A stretch of DNA of 64,000 bases from Holacanthus passer. Its lineage: Eukaryota; Chordata; Actinopteri; Pomacanthidae. The position numbers and the translations under genes are program-made. The DNA lies in NCBI GenBank assembly GCA_025331565.1, contig JAFREQ010000003.1, forward strand, positions 124,001 to 188,000, in the 5' to 3' direction. Below the pieces are notes generated by a model, which did no database searches, was not told where the DNA came from, and worked only from the letters and a program-made list of their open reading frames with translations. How positions within the stretch are numbered: position 1 is the first letter of the stretch; every line of letters starts with the position of its first letter. Of this stretch, positions 15,101-26,700 are shown one piece after another.

Positions 15101-18100
15101 ACTGTCAGTATTATGAAGTCACCACAATGTGGAAGGAAATACCACTGGTCTGTTGATGTCATCGTAAATTTATTTATATATCTTATGGATTTCTTTCATT
15201 AGTCTTTCTGAAAAATAAAGCCAGTTCATCTACAGTACTGCTGTGCTTGATAGTAACATTTGAAAACTTTACAAAAAGAGATTGATGATTATTTTGTTGG
15301 CATTCAATATCCAGGGACTTTTGGCCACTCTCATGTTGTTAAGGCATCATGATTCCTGTTTTTCTAGCTTGAAATCCTAATGAATCTTCAAAGTGGGTTG
15401 CACTGATGTTTACAAGGGCGGCATATCAAACCTCAACACTTCTTCAGTACCAACTAATATGTGTCCATAGAATCAGGTATCAAAAGTATAGAAGGTTAGC
15501 ATTACTTTGGTCCGCTTCTTAGATTTGTTGAGTGATATAGTTGACTACACAAAAGAGGCCAAACCAAATATCTTATAATAAAAAAAAAAAATTAAAAATG
15601 CAGTAAATCGAGTAGGACTGGCTGAGGAGGGATTGGTACAGTGCATACACAATCCTAAACAAAGTTGGTTTTAAAATCTCAACAACCAGTAGAAAGGGAC
15701 ACTAAAGCTCTACTGTACAAATGATGTCAAGACCAGGCTGTATCAAGAAGCTCTCAGTACTTTCAGTTCTTCTCCGGAGCCTTTTTTGTGTGGAGATCCT
15801 CAAAAGCGGAACTGACCCAAGTCTGAGTGCCAGCTCATTTCTTTGAAAAGTAACATTAGTGAATCTCATCACAGATTGACTTCCTTAGAAACATGCTGTG
15901 AGAGTCTCAAAACTCAGCAGTTTTTGGGAACTGACTTAGCATATTATGAAAAAGGCTTATTCAGTCAGAATGTCAGTGCAATACTGTGAGTTCACCAAAT
16001 CCTCACTCCATGTGGCTTGTTATTTTGTCACTGTACAGCCTACATGAATTGTCTAGCCATAAAAGGTTGCTCATAATGCTTTCATTAATTCTGCAAGTTT
16101 TCCGAAGACAGGCAGTCACATTTCACTGTGAGCTACATACAGCTGACAACACCTGACTCATCCAGAGAGAAAGCTGAGAGCTGGCTGCTTGATGTTTTTT
16201 TTCACCTAGGCAAAAGCAATCAGAGCACAACAAACAGCAAAGCCCTGGTGGTTTCACAGACTGCTACTCAATGAAAGAGAGGTTGTGAGTGTGAAGCTAT
16301 GATGCAGAAAAATCAATGGGACTCTTCTTGGCTCCTCTTAACCCAGAGAAACCACTGGCTGTGGTGCAATGTCACTGTGGGAGATGGGCTGGGAAATGTG
16401 GGAGGAACTGGAATGGAGACTGGTTGTGAAATGAAGACAGGGCTTCCTTATTCTTTTTCTTCTCTTTTCAATAAGGATACAATGCTTTGCTATTAAGTTT
16501 TGATAATTTACTGACAAGCATGACAGTAATTCATTTGAAATGTCTCAGCAGCTAATTCATTAAAGTGGTAAGTTCTGAAAATGTGTGCATGACAAACAAA
16601 AGACAATCTTCCATAACAAAATCCGGGAGCTCTGTTAAATAAACTCAGAACCATGAAAAGAAATCACATTATGAGAATTGATAAAATGAGGACTACATTT
16701 GTATCTTGTAAGAGGCCCTAAATACCTAAATAATTTGAATCACACAGCAACGGCCACCACAGCTCAGCTTGTTTGTAGCACAATAGCATCCCTGCATCCC
16801 ATCCCACGATGCCCAAATTGGAAAAGGTTGTCTCAATCACAACACTATTAACCGGAGCAGGAGTGAGCTCAGGTTGTAGGGAATATCAAAGTGTCTCCCT
16901 GCACTGCTGTGATCCCTGAGGGAAAGGTGTTGGTGAGGACCAGGCAACATGGGTAGTGATAAATCAATACTGAAGGAGGAGAGGCTTCATGAGGCCCCTA
17001 GGCAAGGGCCAGCAAGCAGCCTGAGATGTGAGACCAGATGTATGCTTTTTATGGTCCTGCGTGACTGCCACACAGCTCACATTGTAGTATCAGGCACCCA
17101 AGTGAATCAGTCTGCAGTGGCTGATCCATTTCTCTTTCTCATTGTAATGTTGTCTTTAACCAGGGCGAGACGTGAGGGAAAACAAACTAAGCCGATGTAG
17201 CCTGATATGTATCGCCCTGCTGAGCTGGCGGACGAATATTTCCATGGCCCCGAAAGCCCCGCATACAGTACAGCGATTCATCTAATGACCTGTGTGACCA
17301 CTGTTACATATGCAAGCAAACAGTGAGCTTGCTATACTTGGGAATTACAGGGAGTTAAGGTAAAGAGGCTCTGACTGAGATGGTGTCAGTTGAATTACAT
17401 AACTTTGTAAAGCACTAACTGCACTCTGTGCTTTTCAAAGACGAGTAAACGATAGGTTAGTATCTATTTGTCTACATGCAGCATGTTCAAACCATGACAG
17501 TCTAAATGTTTATCCAGTACAGTATCACCAGCCTCATTGTCATATGTTTATCTTTCAGCGAATAAAACTAATGTTCAAAAGAAAATACAATACATTCCAG
17601 ATGTAAATGAACTCTGACTCAAACCTTGTGGCCTGCTGAAAGTGGACCACATAATAAAGAGGGGCTGTTTCGTTTGGAGCAAAGTGAAGTCATAAATGCT
17701 GGGTTGACTGTTGTCTTCTATGTAAGATACTAACAATACACATACACTGTAAGAGGCCCTGACATTGCACTTCCTTGTGCTATTCTGTTCTCAATATAAA
17801 CCCTGATGTCACCATCACTGCTAGACAACGAAGACACTGAGTAATCCCAAGGAATATGAAAAAACAAAACACTTATATGAAATTGCTCTTGGCTGTGTCA
17901 ATATTGCCAAGCTTATTGTGAAACCAACTTGCAATGTGAGATCCCAGACAGATCTACATAGGCTAAACTGAGGTCTACTATGACAAATGTATAAAACAAA
18001 ACATGTTGCTGAAGCCTGAGCATTGTCCGCTTATTAATGCACTACAGCCAAATCAAAAGAACAGTCCTCATAAATGACAAAAAAATATTTTCTCATTAGT

Positions 18101-19350
18101 GGCATCTATCTAGTCATGCTGAGTGTCTTGGTTTTAGATGTGGAGGTTCTGAGATATCTGATATTTCTGCAGCCACGTCCATACAACAAGTTTGAATTGA
18201 AATTTGTTTGAGGTCCTCAAAGCATTGAAAAATGAGAGCAACATGTCAGATACAATGTCACGGTTATTTAGGGAAAATCACAAACCTTTAAGTTGCACAT
18301 GAGAGGAAATATTATCGGGACCTTTTCTTGTATAAGTAAGGTTTGATTTGAGGTTGGGAAACGGTTAGGCATGAATTGGTTATGGTAAGGGTTAGGCTGT
18401 CCACAATGAATGGAAGTCAAACAAATGTATTAACAAGAATAGCTGCACGAATGTGTGAGTTTATGTGAGTAATTTGAACAAATTTTCACTTTAACAATAG
18501 ACCATATATGAGGGATATATTTTCTATTTGCATGGCTGACAAATGCAAGTCAACCGTACAGCCTCACTCTCTTGCAATAAGTGATTGCAAAGCAGGGAAT
18601 AATTAGGTATTGATGTACTGGGTAAACTATAACATCCAACCCATTGTCTTTGCCAAGGAAGACATTGAATATAACCCATTACTTGTTATTCAATAAGGGC
18701 TGGATCACATTATTTCGAATAAAGCATCAAGGGTTAGAACATATTTTAAATCTTTCAAAGAACTGGTTTTAATTTGCCCTGGTTTATGAAACTACTACTA
18801 GGACTAAGTGAGAAAATATGTTTTTGTGATTTGGTTGAACTGAGCCTTAAAATGACTGGACTTCCATGTAATTCACATCACAGCTAACTGGAGCACAGAC
18901 AGAATATACCTCATACACAGCCAGTCAAAACATGTAGTTAGCTTCTCTCTATGGTTCCCACAGACTATTTGAATACTTGCATTAGCTGTATTAACCAAAA
19001 AGGGGTGACACAGGCCTTTTTAAACACCTGTATGTGTCTTTACATGAACGTCTGGTAGCATGAAGGCCCATTAGCTGACACAACTTTTAACACACAGTAT
19101 GAGTCCAACAACAGAGCAAAGGCCTAGTGTCTGATGGGGTCAAACAGACGTGTAAAATCTACATTAATAAGAATCTAAAATGAGCTTCACAGCCTGCTGA
19201 ACACTAAGACAAGAGCTGGGTGAAGCTAACTAGCCGGCTAACCTCTTTGACTGGGGGGAATTTCTTCTTGCACTCCATGGACAGAGACCGCAGGTCCGTC
19301 TGCATGTTCTCCAGCAATTTCTTCACCGCCTCGGGGCTGCTGGTCGACAT
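42..19350 (-). CDS. mon2: mon2, N-terminal part (18 coding exons; 3' half outside window)
   Basis: MON2 is a large Arf-GEF-related scaffold without a Sec7 domain; it acts on endosome-to-Golgi traffic. Coding exons in transcript order are 19243-19350, 11913-11976, 10709-10836, 7692-7823, 7155-7284, 6863-6960, 6307-6432, 5988-6182, 5469-5593, 5241-5380, 4644-4797, 4002-4192, 3589-3670, 2759-2940, 2028-2140, 750-854, 239-319 and 42-115. All have GT-AG borders and the phases add up, giving 742 codons plus two bases of the roughly 1,717-residue family length. The start [53 protein letters not shown] and FEYRGTWIP match human MON2 closely. The region covers the N-terminal DCB and HUS-type helical-repeat domains. 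The ATG at 19350 has A at -3. The linker at residues about 495-535 is shorter and unlike the human one. The last donor (CA|gtaagg) leads off the left edge. Confidence 0.96.
7824..10708 (-). other. mon2 intron 3 (2.9 kb)
   Basis: This intron lies between the exon encoding the residue 58-100 segment and the exon starting [10 protein letters not shown]. It holds one hAT-like repeat copy (9041-9320). No other feature is supported. Open frames such as 8606-9037 (minus) and 9718-9948 (plus) have no family resemblance or splice context. Confidence 0.65.
9041..9320. mobile_element. hAT-like miniature element, copy 1
   Basis: The stretch from gattagtgct to ttacaaccc resembles a miniature element common in percomorph fishes. 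It has AT-rich ends with imperfect TTAATCGAT-like blocks, an internal 'ctggttccag' block and a 'catcaccctctggga' block. It shares its layout with the two copies in mon2 intron 1. The family was recognised from memory; its hAT affiliation is an inference. Confidence 0.6.
13234..13452. mobile_element. hAT-like miniature element, copy 2
   Basis: It begins tagagctgcaacga, contains ttcagtcatttttcaagca and the gccggttccagcttctt block, and ends with gaatcgataatgaaaatatt. The central part is shortened relative to copy 3. It lies in mon2 intron 1. Confidence 0.7.
13928..14271. mobile_element. hAT-like miniature element, copy 3
   Basis: It starts tagagctgcaaagatcag and ends aattgttagttggagccc. The ends form an imperfect terminal inverted repeat (tagagctgcaa against tgggctccaac). 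Internally it is related to copies 1 and 2, including a shared run close to aagtcatttatcaaggaaaa. It has no coding capacity, so it would be non-autonomous. Confidence 0.7.
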
Positions 19351-19760
19351 CTTTGACGGCGTCTTCGACACGAATCTCAAGGAGCTGCACACGATAAGGA
19401 GTCCCTACCCTCCACCGCCACCACCACCCATCCACAACGGGGGTAATAATCCGTCGCTACTTTATTCGGCTCCCCTGGAAAGGAAAATAAAAACGCCGCG
19501 GTCCATTGACACAGTGTCCCGCTTGTCTGCTTTGAGCGCCGGAGAGCAGCGATGACACCGACATATGTTCCTCCTCCTCAAAGCCCGCCAACATCAGCCG
19601 CCTCAAGTCGCATCGTTTCCCAGCGATTTCTGCTGCTTTTTATCGAAGGTGTTCGCCCAAAATTGATCAGTCTGCCATCAGCGGCCGACGGCTCCACTTT
19701 CTTTCCCACAATGCCTCGCTGGACAGTGACACGTCACTCGGACTTCCGTAAACAGTGACC
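19351..19760 (-). promoter_or_regulatory. mon2 5' UTR and CpG-rich promoter region
   Basis: Directly upstream of the mon2 start codon the sequence becomes rich in CG dinucleotides (19320-19745), in contrast to the AT-rich introns around it. This fits a CpG-type housekeeping promoter. No TATA box is evident. The plus-strand open frame across it is a by-product of base composition. The transcription start was not located. Confidence 0.6.
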
Positions 19761-19869
19761 GATTCAGGATAATGGCTGCAGCGACCCCTGCTGGAAAGAG
19801 CCACCATTGGCCTGATGGTTGAGAAAGAACTAACAGCAGCAGTAAAAGACGAAGCTGCTTTTATACAAA

Positions 19870-20140
19870 TTATTTTATTGTTTAAGTTATATAGTGTTGC
19901 ATATCATTCTGAAAAATGTATACTTTACTTGAGTATTTCTGCTTCTTTATGCTACTTATACCCTTATGTCACTACTCATTTTATTTAATTTACTCTGTAT
20001 AATTCATTTTTTACATATTGTATGCATATATTTTCTTAATTTATTGCTTATTGTGGGTTATTTTGTGTGCTTGTGTTTTTTCTTCTGAGACTTAATGTAC
20101 CTGCTGTAGCAAAGTAATTTCCTGTAAAGGATCAATAAAG

Positions 20141-20174
<34 letters not shown>
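19870..20174 (+). mobile_element. L2-like LINE 3' tail ending in (TCTA)n
   Basis: AT-rich sequence ending tttcctgtaaaggatcaat then aaagtatctatctatc resembles the 3' end of fish L2-clade LINEs, whose tails run into TCTA repeats. Only the 3' untranslated end is recognisable; the left border is approximate. Confidence 0.55.
20141..20174 (+). repeat. (TATC)n microsatellite
   Basis: About eight tandem TATC/TCTA units follow the LINE-like tail directly. This is the expected tail of that element, which may have expanded. Confidence 0.9.
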
Positions 20175-20233
20175 CTACTCTATTACATATCAGAGGACAA
20201 TATTTTTCCATCACTACATCCAGGTCATGGTGT

Positions 20234-20399
20234 TCAAATAAGGCTTGAATCGACGGCAGCTGGACTTGTTTGTAGATGCTTGAAGATGTTTCATTTCTCC
20301 TCCAAGAAGTCTCTTCAGTTCACAACTGTAGTGCAGTGCAGAAAAATCTTCAAGCATCTACAATCAAGTCCAGCTGCCGTTGATTCAACCCTCATTTGA
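20234..20399. repeat. Long imperfect palindrome (fold-back repeat)
   Basis: The left arm (20234-20291, starting tcaaataaggcttgaatcga) is repeated as the reverse complement in the right arm (20342-20399). The arms are about 58 bases with only scattered mismatches, and the central loop is about 50 bases. The loop flank 'tctcctccaagaagtctctt' resembles a fish repeat that I know in dispersed form. No coding frame is present. It is probably a fold-back or miniature element, or two inverted copies of a dispersed repeat. Confidence 0.8.
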
Positions 20400-22565
20400 A
20401 TTTCCTCCAGTGCATATTTCTGACAGCCGTAGTTGACAGCCGTTATGAATTGTTATAGTTAAACTTCCCAAAAGTAGGCAATGAAAAGTAGTTAAAATTA
20501 GCTCCAACTCAACCCAGGTACACCATTAAATGCAGCATGTTAAATATGTTATAATATAACACTACTTTGCATAATGACTGGTATAGTTATTGATAGTAGT
20601 ACTTCTATACTTTTACGAAATAAAATTTTGAATGCTCTCTTACTCATTATGGCATATTACTCCAGCAGTAAATTATATAATATAACTAATAATTAAACCT
20701 CAGACATTAGTTTGGCATACTAGGATCTACAGAATAGTGAATAGAAAACTGTGGCTTCTTAAATTATTCATGACACATTTATGAATTTCTAAACATTTCC
20801 ATTGGTAAACATGCACTCAGTTGCCAGTTTATGAGGCATGCTACATTGAAGGAATGAGATACATTAAAGCAAGGTAGGAACATTAGTCAGCATGCATATT
20901 GTTCGTGGGACTGAAAAATTCCATGTGCAGACATGATAAACAGAAGGACCCATTCCCTAAGGCTGCACGGTGACAACCAGAAGGAGCTGACATGCTACCT
21001 GTGAAGACAGGCATGTTGTGTCATGACAGTAAACAGACTGCACCAGGCTCCTGGTTCTCTTTTTGTCCTGGCTCAGTTTTCGGTACATAATTTTCAAAAG
21101 AAAATGTGTTAATATTTTTTATTTTGTAATTGAAATGCAGCCAAGAAACTATTCAGTGTTCAACTTATAGGAGCTGCTCAACTCACAAGGAGCCTTTTTC
21201 GGCTGCTGGAGTTCTGTGTTGTCTTGCTGAAGAAACAGCTCCTGTCCTCAGGGACTTGGAGTACAAACTTCCACACCTCCTTAAATCCTTTTGAGTTGTG
21301 ATGAAAGGGAAAACAACAAACATCCCTGAGAGTAGCAACATGAGAGCAGCAAAGTATTTCATACCATACAGGTGAAGAAGAGGTACTTTCAGATTAGTTG
21401 ACTAACTTAAATCAAATATGCAAAATTTCTGATTAAAGCGTGGGCAGTTGTTCTAGTTTTTGAATCACAGCATTATTTTTTACTTTTTGATTTTCTAAGA
21501 ATTATTTTGGATAAGACAGGTTGTTTGCAACAGTTTTACCTGATATTACACCAAATTATTGATGCTCAGTAGCTCAGATCAACACTCCAACCAGAACCTT
21601 ATAATTCTGGTAATAATACTTCACTAAAAGTAAAATTTTACTTTTACTTCTGAACCTTGTCAGAGCATTAAAAGGGAATATCCCATGCCCTAATATTTCT
21701 GGAGATTTTCAGTGCTTTGAGATGGGAAGACAGCATAAAGCTGATTTGTGTTAGTCACACCATTTCCCCAGCGTCACTGACTATAAATATCCTCTTGTAC
21801 AAGCCGTTCAGATTTTTTTGTTTGTCTAGCTAAACGCTTGTCTGACTTTATTCCAGAATCCTGCTGATGTCAAACAAGACCAAAAACAGTCGACAGCTGA
21901 TTTGAAGGTGTGAGGGATAGGGATGAAAATAATCCATAAAAGTACAGCATGTGGGTTTTTACATAAAAGAGAAAAACATATTAAATGTATTCCACAGACA
22001 AGAAATTCTATAAAATCTAAACTGAAATTCAACAGATTACAGATGTTTATAACTGGCATGATGGACTCTATTCCAAGGATCATATGTATAGGATTTATAT
22101 AATGCTATAAATGCTGATCTCTGTAAAACTGCTTTATAAATCTATTAAGCTGCATAATAGCTGGCACTTTGAGATAACTAAAATGTTTTGATCAAAATCT
22201 AATGATAATACAAATTAATAAAGAATTACAATAAATTATATAGTATGTTATTAAATGGATGCACTTTAACAGCTAAGAACTGTTGACACATCACGTCATT
22301 GTGTATCCTACTTTGTAATATCTATATTACAATGTGTTACAAGCATTTTTTGAAATCATAATCACTGACAATATGTTAACATTTTATTATGAACATACTA
22401 ATTTGGCAATGCTCAACATTTATGCCCAATACTTACCATTAAAGGGAGTTAAGGCTCTAAGAAACTGTAGACTATAAAGTGCTATTTACATTGCTATCAT
22501 TGAAGATTATCCATGTACTGAACTGTACACTCCCCCAAAATATAAAGATACATAGAACACAAATG
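20400..22565. other. Intergenic AT-rich stretch between mon2 and slc6a13
   Basis: This sequence lies between the mon2 promoter and the presumed slc6a13 polyadenylation site. I see no gene, RNA or convincing repeat. A short run near 20812-20840 (gcactcagttgccagtttat) recalls a widespread fish transposon end, but too little is preserved to call. Confidence 0.6.
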
Positions 22566-23729
22566 TTGTTTCAAATGAAGATATTTTTTTATTCAGGCAT
22601 AAAAAATAATTTTAGCATATAAAAGTTATATATGAAAAAGTGTTCCCCATCAGCAATCAGTGATCATATATTCATTCCAACATCTAAAGAAACACGTGAT
22701 TATTATACAGCAGAAAAATGATGAGAGATGATGAGAGAGATGTTTGTTTTGGAATGAAACCCTTCAACCAGCCAGATCTGTTCATATTATCTAAGTGGCA
22801 CAACTGTCTCCTTCAGGCACTTTACATTTTAATTTCATAAGATTCAATAGATTCAATTAGAGATAAGGCAAAACCGACTAAATTAAAATCATGTCAATAA
22901 TCAGAAGATTGGGTGAAAAAAATCTAACTTTCATGCAACTCTGCAATGTTCAGTAAAGCAAGAATAAAACATATTGAATAAATGAACATAACAATCTGAA
23001 AAAGCTTAATTGAGTTGAGTTGGTCAGTTCAGCTACATTTAAATTTAAAAACCCAATTCTTGCATTGTCAAGCATTGGTTATTAGTATTCAGTTGTAGAT
23101 TTTTTTATTAGAAAACTTTACATCCTGAGAAGACATCTCACTACCATACAGTAAAAACAGAGCTGTCAGCACATAAAAATACTGTGCTCTGTATCACAGA
23201 GGTGCTTTTACACATACATTCATAGCTTTTATTCAAGTGAACCTTTATGATCTGTGCACTCCTGTGACTCTTTCTCAGCAGATGTTAGAATCCAGTAACT
23301 GTAAAGTCATGTCAGACTAACTGAACATTAGAGATGTCCAAAACAGAAAAAAATGCTTCCTTAGAAAGCAGACACGATCGAATGTAAATTCTTAGCCACT
23401 GTGTAACAACAATGGCCACATTATTTCAACTGTACATGTGACTCTGCCACTGGCAAATGAGATGGTGACCAACTGTCCATAAAAGGATGTAACTCTTTAG
23501 GTAAGAACGATGATGCCATCATACTGTGTGTTGAAGGCGGCGTATGAAGAAAAAAGCTCCAGCAGCAGACCAGCAGTTACAGGTCAGGTGACTCTTAAAG
23601 TCTGCACTGTGCCTGTTTTGCCACCTTGTCTGGTGAGGTAATGCAGAGTTTGGATGGGGTTGGACAGTGTGTCAAAGCTGCCGAGTGACCTTTGACCCCT
23701 GCAAGGCTCTGATACAAACCCTCAAGTTT
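22566..23729 (-). other. slc6a13 3' UTR with AATAAA signal at 22588-22593
   Basis: After the stop codon at 23730 the minus strand shows no further exon. A canonical AATAAA (plus-strand TTTATT at 22588-22593) gives a 3' UTR of about 1.15 kb. Other cleavage sites are possible. Confidence 0.45.
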
Positions 23730-26700
23730 CTAGCAATGAGACTCCTTTTCATCAACAGGGAAGTAGCCATCCTTAGTGGGAGGTGATTTCTGATGGAGGC
23801 TGTCGCCGTCTGCTGCAAAGACGGCCAGCAGCCTCGCCTGCTCCTGCTTTGTCTTCGGTAGCTCGGTGGAAGGAGTGGTCAAGAGGACAAGGCGCTGTGA
23901 ATGAACAAAATCATGACAGTGACAATGACAGTGGAAGACACTGAGATGACTATTCAATGCATCAATGGAGATTATCTAATTAAGACTGTATAGATCAGTA
24001 GTGCAATACATGGCAGCACAGAAACAGAAAGGAGGCCTAGGGGGAATGACAGCAACAAAGGTTCCATGGACATTTTGGTTACTTGGTAAAACACCTTAAC
24101 CACTGGACCACAACAAGGCCCTGTTTATTTCTAACATATTGGCTTATTAAAAACAAACAAACAAACAACAACAACAATAACAACAAAACAATACATAGCT
24201 CTGCCACCTGGGGAGTTCTTTTTTCATTGCTTAATTTGTTTGCCCCCTTGTGACAGTCCTAAGCAAACTGTGACCGCTTCACAAAACAGCCCCAAACCAA
24301 ATAGGAAAGTTGAGGGCCTTGAAACCAAAACAATAAGCTGAAAGATGCCCACATAATTATGTGGGTTTGTTACTACGAGCGACTCCTTTCAGATACAGAT
24401 AATCATGTGATCCACTGATAATACAGAAATATTGATGCTGATCAGCTTTAACACATTTATTTTCCTAAATATCTGCTATCATGTGAAGTGCTTTATTTTC
24501 TAGGTTCATTCTTCTGGAATGACACAGGCTGTTTCAGTTGTTTCATTTGCATCTAGAAAGGACAATTTTAGGTAAAAACCTACCTCTCTCAGTGTTCCAG
24601 GGGTGTAGTACAATTTCAGTGCTCCCCAGAGAGGGATGCACAGCATGGAAGAAAGGGCCAGGATCCAGCCTATGCCATCGCCCCACCACGGGTATACATA
24701 ATTATTGTTGTACTTCAGAGGTGAGTACTTGATCAAGGCGAAAGCAAAGGTTCCCTGATAAAAGAGACAGAGAGAGATTTCATGGTTCTGTATCGATGGA
24801 TGTTGACTATATTACATATTTGGAGTACTAGTAAATACTTGTAAATAGGCAAAAACAATCCTTAATCTTAACCTTAATCCCTATGTTTTTTAAAGATATA
24901 GATAACTAAGGCTTTCTTTGGCCATTTGTGTTACTTTGCAAACAGAGATGTACTTTCATTGTTGGCCACCAGAGGCTGCTCTTCTTTCATGAGAACAGCA
25001 TAATAGCTTGCACATTGAAAATGAATGTGAAACCCACAAAGCATGTTGCAGGGGTGAAGAATAACCAGCAGTATTTGATGACAGGGCCGGGGCGATAGCC
25101 AATCATGTCCTCGATGTTGTCATAGAAACGGTCGGCACCTGTAATCAGGAATCGGAGATGAGGGAAAGGCAGCGGAGACTTACATCAATATCTAACAATT
25201 ATCTGTGTCGAGATTGGCTCTGTTTGAACAGCTGAAATGGAACAAGAAATCACATTAATAATCTTCATGACAGAAATTACTTCTAGAAACCATATCAGAC
25301 TTCATTGTGATTTCATATCATTGGTTTTATTCATTAAATAAGCCAACTGATTGAAATAACATTCGCCTCACTCGGCCTGATGCCTCAAAATAAAGAACCT
25401 TTCATTTGTATTGATTGTCTGAACGTAGAGATCAGTGTGGACAAGGATATACGGTGTTATTGAGAATAAAGCCTTTTAGATACCCTGCATTCATGTCTGG
25501 CTAACACGCTCACCATAAATCCAGGCGATGCAAACAGACTCAAAAATAGCCACGAAGAGCAGGCACATCCCACTGGCTGCGTAGTAGTCAAAGAGCTGGA
25601 AGACATACATGCCTCCCTGTGGAGACAGACATGGGTTTATAACCCCGCAGGTACGACTAGCAAAGGAAAACCTGCATGCAGTCAAATAATGAGAAAAACC
25701 GAAACTCTGCATATTATGAAAGCCATGGAAGACACTCGAAGACAGTTCTGCAAAGTGCTACGCAGCAAATATTTTGTTGAGAAGATCATATTCAGGCAAC
25801 ACACAGTGAAAGAAACAACTGGGTGCACATAAAATTTTAGGAGAATCTGCAGTTTATGTGGACTGAAACCTGCAGCAGGTAGAAATAGGGAGTCTTACTG
25901 TGAAATTAGATAGAAATGGCCTACAAAAAGCCAGAATTGCAAACAAATCACCATTTATTATCCTCTTTTTATTCTTCTATTATGGCTGATTGTTTTAGTT
26001 TATGAATTGTGGGTTTTATTATCTTGAAAAAAGAAGTTTCTGAAGGGTAAATCTAAAACCTGGTTTGAAACATTTACCCTTCTTTGGGCAATATTACATG
26101 TTTATTATATAATTTTAGTCTGTAAAAACATTATGGAACAAGGTCACTGAGATTCACCTCTGTCAGCATGATGAGCCCGAGGAGGAAGGACACCACAGCC
26201 ACTGCCAGGATGAAGAGCTCCCTGCGGTTTTTACGCCGGAAGGTGGAGGGATACATGTCCACCATGGCTGTCACCAGACTCTCCACACACACAAACTGAT
26301 CAAGAAAGAAACAAGATGTATGAGATAGTTGTATGTATGTATGTATGTTTGTTTGTGCGTGTGAGTATCAAATGTAAATTGATTGCTTTGTAAGAACGAT
26401 GTTTGAAACTGTAATATTGGAATTCTGTTTGTGTGATCTATGTGTTGGTCTCACTTGACTGTCCAGTCCCAGAAAGACAATCATAACGAAGAAGCAGCAG
26501 GCCCATAGAGGGGAGAAAGGCATCATGGACACAGCACGAGGATAAGCTATGAAGGCCAAACCTGGACCTGAATCAGACAGATTTTAAAAGACATTCTCAT
26601 TAATCATTCTTGCCAGCATAATATCAATATCATTAAAATGAGGAAATCAATTTATCCGGAGTCTTTCAAAATAATTCAACCAAAGTAAATCAGGAGGAAT

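Larger units (their letters stand above)
11977..19242 (-). other. mon2 intron 1 (7.3 kb)
   Basis: This is the largest mon2 intron in the window. It contains two copies of the hAT-like repeat (13234-13452 and 13928-14271). Elsewhere it is AT-rich and I see no exon-like open frame with splice borders, RNA gene or simple repeat worth listing. Confidence 0.7.

Noticed and set aside
19220..19555. Plus-strand open frame of 111 codons opposite mon2 exon 1
   Set aside because: It overlaps a strongly conserved minus-strand exon and a CpG-rich promoter. Its protein has no family resemblance.
20812..20840. gcactcagttgccagtttat, resembling a common fish transposon end
   Set aside because: Too short and no partner end was found, so no element can be supported.
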